A stretch of 64,000 bases of DNA from JADKAV01 sp037045455. GTDB lineage: Bacteria > Actinomycetota > Actinomycetes > S36-B12 > UBA10799. Under the pieces are notes generated by a model that made no database searches, was not told the origin of the DNA, and was given only the letters and a program-made list of their open reading frames with translations. The DNA lies in assembly GCA_037045455.1 (NCBI GenBank), contig JBAOIN010000006.1, forward strand, positions 124,001-188,000. Direction: 5' to 3'. Shown here in pieces: positions 53,646-61,310 of this stretch. A program made the translations under genes and the position numbers. Positions within the stretch are counted from its first letter, which is position 1. Every line of letters starts with the position of its first letter.

Positions 53646-53917
53646 TATCCCTCGTGTCCCTCGTCGGCCATCACGGTGGCGACCGCCGCCCGTGCGTACT
53701 TCACGACCACCCCGTTGCTGATCTCGAGCCCGATGGTGTCGTCGTCCACCCAGCGCACTGTGCCGTAGATCCCGGCCGTTGTCATGACGTCAGCACCTTC
53801 GCGCACCGCCTGCTGGGCTGCCACGGATTCTCGCTGCCGCTTGCGCAGCGGCCGGATCATGGTGAACCACAGCAGGCCCAGCAAAACCAGGGGAAGCGCG
53901 AGCACGACGACGTCCAT
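53645..53917 (-). CDS. yajC: Preprotein translocase subunit YajC
   Basis: 90 residues: one N-terminal transmembrane helix (MDVVVLALPLVLLGLLWFTMIRP), then the cytoplasmic RPLRKRQRE and a small beta domain with VREGADVMTTAGIYGTVRWVDDDTIGLEI. The start at 53917 avoids ten upstream residues that do not fit the family. It accompanies SecDF. It lies 14 bases after ruvB on the same strand, joining ruvCAB and secDF in one probable transcript. Confidence 0.9.
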   Translation of the reverse strand: MDVVVLALPLVLLGLLWFTMIRPLRKRQRESVAAQQAVREGADVMTTAGIYGTVRWVDDDTIGLEISNGVVVKYARAAVATVMADEGHEG

Positions 53918-53931
53918 CCCCCCGATGCTAC

Positions 53932-54978
53932 CTACCCTTCGGCCCACTCCTGTGGATCGGTCAGGGTGAGTTGATCCGGCGTCGGCAGCGGGCTGCGTCC
54001 CAGATGTGCGTAGGCGCGGGAGGTGGCGATGCGGCCGCGCGGGGTGCGTGCCAGGAATCCCGAGCGCAGCAGGAACGGCTCGCAGACTGTCTCCACCGTT
54101 TCGGCCTCCTCCCCGACCGCGACGGCCAGCGTGGACAGCCCGACCGGTCCACCGCCGAAGTTGTCGACCAGTGCCAGCAGCACGGCGCGGTCGAGGCGGT
54201 CAAGGCCCGATGCGTCCACCTCGAACAGCTCGAGCGCCGCCTCGGTGGAGGGCACATCCACCCGTCCGTCGCCGTGAATCTGGGCGTAGTCCCGGACGCG
54301 GCGCAGCAGCCGGTTGGCGATGCGGGGAGTCCCACGGGAGCGGCCGGCGATGACGGTTAGCGCCTCGGGGTCGGCCTCCATCCTCATGAGGACCGCGGCT
54401 CGGGCGACGATTCGCTGCAACTCCTCCGGTTCGTAGAAGTCCATGTGTGCCGTGAAGCCGAACCGGTCGCGTAACGGGCCGGGCAGCAGACCGGACCGAG
54501 TCGTGGCACCGACCAGCGTGAACGGCGCCAGGTCTAGCGGGATCGAGGTCGCTCCCGGGCCCTTGCCGACCACGACGTCGACCCGGAAATCCTCCATGGC
54601 CATGTAGAGCATCTCTTCGGCGGGCCGCGACAGCCGATGGATTTCGTCGATGAACAGCACGTCGCCGGGCTGCAGGGCGGTCAGGATGCTCGCAAGGTCG
54701 CCGGCATGGGTGATCGCCGGACCGCTGGTCAGCCGCAATGCTTTGCCGAGTTCTGCGGCAATGATCATGGCCAGCGTGGTCTTGCCCAGTCCCGGTGGAC
54801 CGCTGAGCAGGACGTGATCGGCGACATGATCGCGCTGCTTGGCGGCAGCCAGCACCAGGTCCAGCTGATCCTTCACGCGCTGTTGTCCGATGAAGTCGTG
54901 CAAAGAAGTGGGTCGAAGAGCACCCTCGACCATGCGCTCGGTTGCGTCGGCCCCGGCGGCCAGCAGCGGGTCGTTCAC
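53932..54978 (-). CDS. ruvB: Holliday junction branch migration ATPase RuvB
   Basis: 348 residues. Walker A GPPGLGKTTLAMI, Walker B LFIDEIHRLSRPAEE, sensor GATTRSGLLPGPLRDRFG with the Arg finger, and the C-terminal winged helix (EPFLLRSGFLARTPRGRIATSRAYAHLG). N-terminal FIGQQRVKDQLDLVLAAAK. The start overlaps the ruvA stop. Confidence 0.97.
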   Translation of the reverse strand: MNDPLLAAGADATERMVEGALRPTSLHDFIGQQRVKDQLDLVLAAAKQRDHVADHVLLSGPPGLGKTTLAMIIAAELGKALRLTSGPAITHAGDLASILTALQPGDVLFIDEIHRLSRPAEEMLYMAMEDFRVDVVVGKGPGATSIPLDLAPFTLVGATTRSGLLPGPLRDRFGFTAHMDFYEPEELQRIVARAAVLMRMEADPEALTVIAGRSRGTPRIANRLLRRVRDYAQIHGDGRVDVPSTEAALELFEVDASGLDRLDRAVLLALVDNFGGGPVGLSTLAVAVGEEAETVETVCEPFLLRSGFLARTPRGRIATSRAYAHLGRSPLPTPDQLTLTDPQEWAEG

Positions 54979-55583
54979 GGTGCGACCGCGGGTGTGTGAT
55001 CAAGGACCTGCAGTGCCAGTCGCAGGGCCTCAGGCACGCCGAGTTCGGCTGCTTCGGGACGGGCAGCGACGTCGGTGACTGCGGCCTGCGCTTCGGGCGC
55101 CGACCAACCTAGGCCAGTCAACGCGGCACTGACTTGCAGGCGCCACGACGCGGTGGCTGGCGGGGCTGCGGTCGTGCTGTTCGTCGGCCCCACCTTTTCT
55201 TTGAGGTCGACGATCAGCCGCTGCGCGGTGCGTTTGCCCAGGCCCGAAACCGAGGTCAGCGTCCGCTCGTCCTCACTGCCGATCGCCTGCCTGATCTGAT
55301 CGGCGGAAAGCGCGGCCAGCATGGTCAGCGCCAGCCGGGGGCCGACGCCGGTCACCGTTTGCACAAGCCGGAAGATCTCCCGCTCGTCCGCGCTGGCGAA
55401 CCCATAGAGCGTGAGGCTGTCCTCACGCACCACGAGTTCGGTGATCAGGGTGGTCTCTTGACCGAGTTCGGATACGGCCGACGTGCGCGGCGTGACGACC
55501 AGGGATAGCCCCACGCCGCCGACCTCGACGACGAGTTCATCTGTGCCGCGCTGGAGCACCCGGCCCCGGACCTGGGCGATCAT
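54975..55583 (-). CDS. ruvA: Holliday junction DNA-binding protein RuvA
   Basis: 202 residues: OB domain (MIAQVRGRVLQRGTDELVVEVGGVGLSLVV), two helix-hairpin-helix motifs (LVQTVTGVGPRLALTMLAAL and LTSVSGLGKRTAQRLIVDLKEKV), then a flexible linker and the RuvB-binding C-terminal domain. The ATG at 55583 overlaps the ruvC stop (ATGA) and gives the canonical N-terminus; the frame open further upstream is not coding. Confidence 0.96.
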   Translation of the reverse strand: MIAQVRGRVLQRGTDELVVEVGGVGLSLVVTPRTSAVSELGQETTLITELVVREDSLTLYGFASADEREIFRLVQTVTGVGPRLALTMLAALSADQIRQAIGSEDERTLTSVSGLGKRTAQRLIVDLKEKVGPTNSTTAAPPATASWRLQVSAALTGLGWSAPEAQAAVTDVAARPEAAELGVPEALRLALQVLDHTPAVAP

Positions 55584-56068
55584 CCGGCCACCGGCGTCCG
55601 CGAGCGCCACAGGTGACAGATGGCCAGTGCCAGAGCATCGGTCGCATCGGCGGTTCTGGGCAGATCGTGCAGACCGAGAATGCGCCCGACCATGAACGCG
55701 ACTTGCTGCTTGTCCGCCCGCCCGGAACCGGTCACCGCCGCTTTCACCTCGGTCGGCGTGTGCTGGTGGACGGCCAGTCCGCGACGGCTGGCGGCGAGCA
55801 TGCACACCGCTGCTGCTTGGGCCGTGCCGGTCGCGGTACGAACGTTCTGCTGGGTGAACACCCGCTCCACGACGAGCACGTCAGGTGCCGTGCGTTCCAG
55901 GTGGTCATCCACGGCCAGGAAGACCTCGTGCAGCCGGGTGGCGAGGTCGGTCTGTGGATCGGTCCGCACGACGTCCACGGCGACCGCACGCGCACGACCG
56001 TCATGGGTCGTCTCCACCACGGCCACACCGCAGCGAGTCAGCCCCGGATCCACCGCCAGCACCCGCAT
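55580..56068 (-). CDS. ruvC: Holliday junction resolvase RuvC
   Basis: 162 residues. MRVLAVDPGLTRCGVAVVE bears the first catalytic Asp, VLVVERVFTQQNVRTATGTAQA the Glu, and PTEVKAAVTGSGRADKQQV with ADATDALALAICH the remaining acidic residues. First gene of the ruvCAB run. Upstream lie ~330 bases of palindromic repeats and then the WS/DGAT gene, whereas yebC is the usual neighbour in actinobacteria. Confidence 0.96.
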   Translation of the reverse strand: MRVLAVDPGLTRCGVAVVETTHDGRARAVAVDVVRTDPQTDLATRLHEVFLAVDDHLERTAPDVLVVERVFTQQNVRTATGTAQAAAVCMLAASRRGLAVHQHTPTEVKAAVTGSGRADKQQVAFMVGRILGLHDLPRTADATDALALAICHLWRSRTPVAG

Positions 56069-56182
56069 CGACTCTCCTCGTACGTCTGTACGGTGAGCCT
56101 ACCCGGTCGGGGGGACTGCCTGCGCCCGGCGCGCCGTCTCTCTTGGGCGCTTTGTTGGTGGACGTTGGCCGCGCTGGTGCGG

Positions 56183-56260
56183 GGTTTTGTCGCGAAGTTG
56201 CCCGCGCTGTCGCGATGTTGTCACGACACGCCGCGATTAGCGACGACAACGCAGCAAACC
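56183..56260. repeat. GTCGCG-type dispersed palindrome, copy B
   Basis: Begins GTTTTGTCGCGAAGTTGCCC and ends GACGACAACGCAGCAAAC; the ends are inverted and pair imperfectly. Its reverse complement aligns along its full length with 48211-48289, sharing GCGTTGTCGTCG and GGCGTGTCG and the GCGGGCAAC block. Confidence 0.7.
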
Positions 56261-56298
56261 CGGGCGTGGGCAAGTAGTCGGCGTCACACTTGCCGCCC

Positions 56299-56380
56299 GT
56301 TCTGTCGCGTTGTTGGCCCGCGCTGTCGCGGTGTTGTCGCGAAACGCCGCGATCAAAGACCCCGACGACGCCACAGCGAA
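56299..56380. repeat. GTCGCG-type dispersed palindrome, copy C
   Basis: Begins GTTCTGTCGCGTTGTTGGCC, continues CGCGCTGTCGCG, and ends CGACGCCACAGCGAAAC, with terminal inverted arms. Same orientation as copy B and ~40 bases from it, immediately past the WS/DGAT stop codon. Confidence 0.65.
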
Positions 56381-56396
56381 ACCAACATCGCGACAA

Positions 56397-58211
56397 TCAG
56401 CGGATCGTCAGCGGGTTCCCCGCCAGCACCGGCGCCCCGATCACCTCGCGGAACCCGTACCGCAGGCTACGCACAAGTTCGTCGCGATCGTCCACGGCGG
56501 CATCGTCGGTGCTGATCCCAACGCTGGCCACACCGTTGTAGGTGAGCATCGTGACATTGATGGCCGCGCCGATCGTGCCGACCAAGGGGTACATCCGCTC
56601 GACCTTCGCCCCGGCCAGCCAGACCTGCACCGGCACGCCTGGCACATTCGACGCGGTGAGGTCGGAGGTCTGAGCGGCAGCCGAAACCAAATCGGGAGGC
56701 AGGAATCGCGACAGTTCGGCAAGGTTGTCCGCCAGTTTCAACGCGGGCTCCGCGCGCCACGCTCGCACCGTCTCGGCCGCGGTCTCCAGCACGTCGTCGA
56801 TGGCGTTGCTGACCGGGATCTCAAACCGCGCGATGGTCACAGCGTTGCTCTCGGTTCCGGACGTGCGCAGGGAGATCGGCATATTCATGCGCAACTCGTC
56901 GACCGGGCGGCCCATCTTCTCGTGGTAGCGGTGCATGCCCAGACTGATGGCCGCTAGGAATAGGTCGTTCACCGTACGGTTGCGCTGCTTGGCCGCAGCC
57001 CGATAGGTCGCGAAGTCCATGTCGATGGTGTCGAAGTGGTAGTTGATGCTGCGCTGCTGCATGATCGGCGACAGCGGCCCGAGCGGCACCCGCGTGAACC
57101 GCGCCAGCGATTCGGCCGTGCCGCGTACCCGGTTTAGCAACTCAGCGGGGTTTTTGATGGCCGCCAGCGTCAGCGGCCCGAGGCCCTTGACCACGTCTTC
57201 CGCGGTGCGGGCCACCCACCCCACGTTGTTGCGAATGACGGCCTCGAGGAAACCGGTCGTGTCGAGCACGGCAGGCTCAGGAGCGGGCGGCATGGGGCCG
57301 AGGTCTGTGCCTTCCGGGGTGAAGTCGAACAGCGCCATACCGAGTTGCACGGCGCCCTGGCCGTCAGCGATGGCGTGGTGCAGTTTGAGGATCAGCGCGC
57401 AGCGCCCGCCGGGCAGACCCTCCAACAACGTCACCCGCCATAGCGGCCGCTCCTTGTCGAAGTCGGCCATGCTCTGGCGGCGAGCATCTTCCAGAACGTC
57501 GCTCCAGGTCGAGCCGCGCGGCATACTGAACCGGCGCATATGGAAGGACAGGTCGAAGTTGGGGTCGACCACCATGCGCGGGGTCTGAATACCGATGGGA
57601 CCCTCCACGACCACTGACCGCAGGACAGGGGCCATGCGAGTAGCCCGCTCGTAACGCTGCTTCAACCGGTTCCAGTCCGGGCTGGAATCCAGCACCAGCA
57701 AGCCGATGATCGTCGAGCGCATCACCGGATCGTCCGTGGCCATCCGCCAGGTCGCGAAGTCCCAGCCCGACAACCGCTTGGCCTCTGTCACCGCTTGCTT
57801 GCCGCGCAGGGGCTTGGGTTGCTTAGGTGCTTTCTTGGTGGGGGCTTTCTTCGCCGGCGCCTTCTTGGCTGGAGTCTGCTTGGCTGGGACCTTCTGCGCG
57901 GGGACCTTCTTGGCTGGAGCCTGCTTGGTGGGAGCTCGCTTGGCCGCAGCCTTCTTCGCGGGCACCTTCTTGGCTGGGGCTTCCTTGGTGGCAGCTCGCT
58001 TGGCCGGGGCCTTCTTCGCGGGCACCTTCTTGGCTGGAGCCTGCTTGGCCGGGGCCTTCTTCGCCGGGGCTTGCTTCCCCAAGGGCTCGGCCGGGGTCTG
58101 CGTCGCAGCGCGTTTGGCTGTCGCCTGCTTGGCGGCAGAGGCTGACTTGGACACTGGGGCCTTCTTTGCCGCAGCCGTCTTCTTCGACGCGGGGGCAGAG
58201 CGCTCGGGCAC
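56397..58211 (-). CDS. WS/DGAT acyltransferase with histone-like Lys/Ala/Pro N-terminal tail
   Basis: 604 residues. Residues ~135-600 are a wax ester synthase/diacylglycerol acyltransferase: catalytic HHxxxDG in LILKLHHAIADGQGAVQL, PLWRVTLLEGLPGG, NDLFLAAISLGMHRYHEKMG, LRMNMPISLRTSG and the C-terminal AKVERMYPLVGTIGAAINVT. The first ~130 residues are instead a Lys/Ala/Pro repeat (units such as KKAPA, KKVPA, KQAPA) like the tails of histone H1 or mycobacterial HU. Ordinary WS/DGAT lacks such a tail. It may bind DNA, polyanions or the lipid-droplet surface. The frame is clean across the junction, so the fusion is real in this sequence. The gene stands between yebC and ruvC with repeats on both sides. 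Confidence 0.85.
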   Translation of the reverse strand: MPERSAPASKKTAAAKKAPVSKSASAAKQATAKRAATQTPAEPLGKQAPAKKAPAKQAPAKKVPAKKAPAKRAATKEAPAKKVPAKKAAAKRAPTKQAPAKKVPAQKVPAKQTPAKKAPAKKAPTKKAPKQPKPLRGKQAVTEAKRLSGWDFATWRMATDDPVMRSTIIGLLVLDSSPDWNRLKQRYERATRMAPVLRSVVVEGPIGIQTPRMVVDPNFDLSFHMRRFSMPRGSTWSDVLEDARRQSMADFDKERPLWRVTLLEGLPGGRCALILKLHHAIADGQGAVQLGMALFDFTPEGTDLGPMPPAPEPAVLDTTGFLEAVIRNNVGWVARTAEDVVKGLGPLTLAAIKNPAELLNRVRGTAESLARFTRVPLGPLSPIMQQRSINYHFDTIDMDFATYRAAAKQRNRTVNDLFLAAISLGMHRYHEKMGRPVDELRMNMPISLRTSGTESNAVTIARFEIPVSNAIDDVLETAAETVRAWRAEPALKLADNLAELSRFLPPDLVSAAAQTSDLTASNVPGVPVQVWLAGAKVERMYPLVGTIGAAINVTMLTYNGVASVGISTDDAAVDDRDELVRSLRYGFREVIGAPVLAGNPLTIR

Positions 58212-58272
58212 GGGTCCTCCTCGGGTTAGGGTCCACGCTATCCCGGCACGCCGCGGGACGACACATCACCGA

Positions 58273-58351
58273 CATCCGTTAGAGAGTCCACCATCCGTTA
58301 GACGGAATTGTCCGTTTTGCCCTCTAACGGATGGGCGAAGGTCTAACGGAT
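58273..58351. repeat. Palindromic element with internal 19-bp repeats, copy 2
   Basis: CATCCGTTAG occurs at 58273-58282 and 58292-58301, and its inverse CTAACGGAT at 58324-58332 and 58343-58351, both pairs 19 bases apart. The whole folds into a long hairpin with loop GGAATTGTCC-like sequence. Same design as 33820-33907. It lies 6 bases from the yebC stop and upstream of the WS/DGAT gene. Confidence 0.82.
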
Positions 58352-58356
58352 CCGGG

Positions 58357-59110
58357 CTAGGCGTCGACCTGCGCCATGACCTCGTCGGACACGTCGAAGT
58401 TCGCATAGACGTTCTGCACGTCGTCGCTGTCCTCCAGGGCCTCCAACAGCCGGAAGACCTTGGCGGCGGCGTCGGCCTCCAAGGGAACAGTCACACTGGG
58501 CACGAACTGCACCTCGGCGGAGTCGTAGTCCAGGCCAGCGTCCTGCAATGCCGTCCGCACCGCGACGACGTCAGTCGGTTCGCTGATCACCTCGAACGTG
58601 CCATCGAGGTCGTTGACCTCTTCGGCGCCGGCGTCCAGCACGGCCGCGAGCACGTCATCCTCGGTCAAACCAGCAGCGGGAACTAGCACGACGCCCTTGC
58701 GCGTGAACAAGTACGACACCGAGCCGGGATCCGCCATCGAACCGCCGTTGCGGCTCATCGCCACCCGCACCTCGCCGGCGGCCCGGTTGCGGTTGTCGGT
58801 CAGGCACTCGACGAGCACAGCCACACCATTGGGGCCGTAGCCCTCGTACATGATCGTCTGCCAGTCTGAACCGCCGGACTCCGCGCCGGAGCCGCGCTTG
58901 ACGGCGCGGTCGATGTTGTCCAGCGGGACCGAGTTCTTCCGCGCCTTCTGGATGGCGTCGTAGAGGGTCGGGTTGCCGTCCGGGTCTCCGCCACCGGTAC
59001 GCGCTGCCACCTCGATGTTCTTGATCAGCTTGGCGAACAGCTTGCCCGCGCTTGGCGTCGATCGCCGCCTTCTTGTGCTTGGTCGTCGCCCACTTGGAAT
59101 GGCCGCTCAT
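58357..59110 (-). CDS. yebC: YebC/PmpR family protein (apparent frameshift)
   Basis: N-terminus MSGHSKWATTKHKKAAIDAKRG is typical of the YebC/TACO1 family. After one extra base near 59046 the protein continues AARTGGGDPDGNPTLYDAI and IMYEGYGPNGVAVLVECLTDNRNRAAGEVR, with C-terminal DVQNVYANFDVSDEVM. Correction gives 250 residues, normal. The family includes ribosome-associated factors that relieve polyproline stalling and transcription regulators. The start overlaps the pdxT stop (ATGA). Confidence 0.9.
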
Positions 59111-59713
59111 GTCTCCTCCTGCACGATGTCCACCAGCAGCCGGTGGAACCGCCGGTCGTCGGTCACCTCGGGATGGAACGAGGTCGCCAGCAGCACGGCC
59201 CTGCCGCACCGCGACGATTCTATCCGTGCCGTCCTCGGCCCCCACCCGGGCAAGGACCTCGACCTCCGGGCCCACCCGTTCCACCCAAGGCGCCCGAATG
59301 AAGACTGCCGGAACCGCCGGACCGGGCAGCGCCGGAACCTCGACCGCGGCTTCGAACGAGTCCACCTGCCGGCCGAACGCGTTGCGGCGCACCGTCATGT
59401 CGATGGCACCGAGGCTGTACTGGTCGGGCCGGCCATCCAGTACCTGGTCGGCCAGCAGGATCATGCCGGCGCAGGTCCCGAAGATCGGCATCCCCTGCGC
59501 GATCCGCTCTTCCAGCGGCTCGGTCAGATCATTACGCCCGATGAGCATGCCGATCGTCGTGGACTCGCCACCCGGGATGATCAGTGCCTGAACTGCAGCG
59601 AGGTCTTCGGTGGTGCGCACGGCGGCGGCCTGCGCGTCCACCTCGCGCACGGCCGCGATGTGCTCGCGGAAGTCGCCCTGCAGCGCCAGCACCCCGATCC
59701 GGGGCGTCACCAC
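59107..59713 (-). CDS. pdxT: Pyridoxal 5'-phosphate synthase glutaminase subunit PdxT (apparent frameshift)
   Basis: IGVLALQGDFREHIAAV, LIIPGGESTTIGML and GTCAGMILLADQ (nucleophile Cys) identify the class I glutaminase that delivers ammonia to PdxS. Near 59195 one extra base shifts the frame; removing it gives RQGRLLATSFHPEVTDDRRFH, with the catalytic His and Glu, and a 201-residue protein of usual length. Two adjacent GTG codons (59713, 59710) are possible starts, overlapping the pdxS stop. Confidence 0.9.
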
Positions 59714-60603
59714 CCGCGTTCGGCGAGACGGTGGGGTTCGGGAATGTCCTCAACGTTGATGCCGACCATAGCCTCACCCAGACCGCGGGAGACCTTGGCC
59801 AGGATCTCCGGGTCGTCGAAGTGGGTCGTGGCCTGCACGATCGCGGCGGCCCGCTCGGCCGGGTTGCCGGACTTGAAGATGCCGCTGCCGACGAACACGC
59901 CGTCCGCGCCGAGTTGCATCATCATCGCGGCGTCGGCCGGGGTTGCGATGCCGCCGGCCGTGAACATGACAACGGGCAGCGTGCCGGCGCGGGCGATCTC
60001 CGCCACGAGTTCGTATGGCGCCTGGAGTTCCTTGGCCGCGACGAACAACTCGTCCTGCGGGAGGCTGGTGAGCCGCTTGATCTCACCGCGGATGGTGCGC
60101 ATGTGAGTGGTGGCGTTTGAGACGTCACCAGTCCCGGCCTCGCCCTTGCTGCGGATCATGGCCGCGCCCTCGGTGATCCTGCGCAGCGCCTCACCCAGGT
60201 TGGTGGCACCACAGACGAAGGGGACGGTGAACGCCCACTTGTCGATGTGATTGGCGTAGTCGGCGGGCGTCAGCACCTCGGACTCGTCGATGTAGTCCAC
60301 GCCGAGGCTCTGCAGGATCTGCGCCTCGACGAAGTGGCCGATGCGGGCCTTGGCCATGACCGGAATCGAAACCGCCTCGATGATCCCGTCGATCAGATCG
60401 GGGTCGCTCATGCGAGCCACGCCACCCTGCGCGCGGATGTCCGCGGGAACCCGCTCAAGCGCCATCACGGCGACCGCTCCGGCGTCCTCGGCGATCTTCG
60501 CCTGGTCCGGGGTCACCACGTCCATGATCACCCCGCCCTTGAGCATCTCGGCCATTCCGCGCTTGACGCGGGCGGAGCCGGTCACATGTGTGGGGTCAGT
60601 CAT
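59707..60603 (-). CDS. pdxS: Pyridoxal 5'-phosphate synthase subunit PdxS
   Basis: 298 residues. Builds PLP from ribose 5-phosphate, glyceraldehyde 3-phosphate and ammonia. GGVIMDVVTPDQAKIAEDAGAVAVMALERVPADIRAQGG carries the catalytic Lys/Asp region; MAKARIGHFVEAQILQSLGVDYIDESEVLTPAD and GADGVFVGSGIFKS (phosphate binding) are characteristic. AAAGGA precedes the ATG. The 146 bases upstream separate it from the membrane protein gene. Confidence 0.97.
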   Translation of the reverse strand: MTDPTHVTGSARVKRGMAEMLKGGVIMDVVTPDQAKIAEDAGAVAVMALERVPADIRAQGGVARMSDPDLIDGIIEAVSIPVMAKARIGHFVEAQILQSLGVDYIDESEVLTPADYANHIDKWAFTVPFVCGATNLGEALRRITEGAAMIRSKGEAGTGDVSNATTHMRTIRGEIKRLTSLPQDELFVAAKELQAPYELVAEIARAGTLPVVMFTAGGIATPADAAMMMQLGADGVFVGSGIFKSGNPAERAAAIVQATTHFDDPEILAKVSRGLGEAMVGINVEDIPEPHRLAERGW

Positions 60604-60749
60604 TTGTGGTTCCTTTCAGGTCCTTCCTCAATGGTAGGTGAACCTCACCTGCGGCCAAAACGCCGTCCGGCCCCTCACCATTCTCGACAATGTTGCTCAG
60701 CGACCGCGTTCGGTTCCGCCGGCAACAATGCGGGAATTCGGCCGACAAC

Positions 60750-61310
60750 TCAGCGGCTGCGCAACGCCGGCGGCACCTCGTCGTCCAGCTCCACCGTGCG
60801 CGGCAGCGGCGCGGAGCCGGCCAGCCGGAACAACCGCACCACCCGTTGCTTGCGCACCGCCAGGCAGGACCGCACCGCGTCGTTGTGGAAGCGCCGCGAC
60901 CACGCAGCCTTCTGCACGACCGCCGACAGTTCGGTCATCGTTTGGGCGCCACCCGGCTGCGACTGCAACTCCTCCACCACCTGCGGGTCGGACAGGGCGG
61001 CATCCAGCGCCTTGGTCAAGGCGCTCTCCGCGGCGCAGCGCGACAGATCGAACGCCGCCCCCGTGGAACGGCCGGCAGCCAGGGCGCCATCGGCGGCATC
61101 GGCCAGGACCAAGGAGGTAGCCGGGTCCAAGCGGCCTGAGCTGGCCAGACCGAGCACCTCGTTGGCACGGTCCATGCACTGGGCCTGCAGGGCGGTGCGA
61201 GAGGTGTCAACCCGGTGGTGCAACCGGTCGAGGCGGGCGGCGGTCTGCGACAGGTAAAGCACCGACAGGCCGATGAGGACCACGACTCCGACCAGGCCCC
61301 AGACGTCCAT
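60750..61310 (-). CDS. Membrane-anchored protein of unknown function
   Basis: 186 residues: one N-terminal transmembrane helix (MDVWGLVGVVVLIGLSVLYLS) then a helical, charged domain (LDRLHHRVDTSRTALQAQCMDRANEVLGLA; LSAVVQKAAWSRRFHNDAVRSCLAVRKQRVVRLFRLAGSA). Similar genes stand between pimA and pdxS in other actinobacteria. The start ATG is inside the last base of the pimA stop (TGATG). Function unknown; context suggests the inner face of the membrane near PIM synthesis. Confidence 0.72.
   Translation of the reverse strand: MDVWGLVGVVVLIGLSVLYLSQTAARLDRLHHRVDTSRTALQAQCMDRANEVLGLASSGRLDPATSLVLADAADGALAAGRSTGAAFDLSRCAAESALTKALDAALSDPQVVEELQSQPGGAQTMTELSAVVQKAAWSRRFHNDAVRSCLAVRKQRVVRLFRLAGSAPLPRTVELDDEVPPALRSR

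Larger units (their letters stand above)
56069..56396. other. 328-base intergenic region filled by palindromic repeats
   Basis: No gene. Most of it is two copies of the GTCGCG-type palindrome (56183-56260 and 56299-56380) plus a partial, degraded third segment at about 56150-56180 (TTTGTTGGTGGACGTTGGCC). It must include the ruvCAB promoter between 56069 and ~56150 and the end of the WS/DGAT transcript. Confidence 0.7.

Noticed and set aside
56001..56396. 131-residue open frame across the ruvC-WS/DGAT gap, with a peptide similar to one translated from 48.2 kb
   Set aside because: The similarity is at DNA level in the palindromic repeat family; the frame has no start signal or domain.
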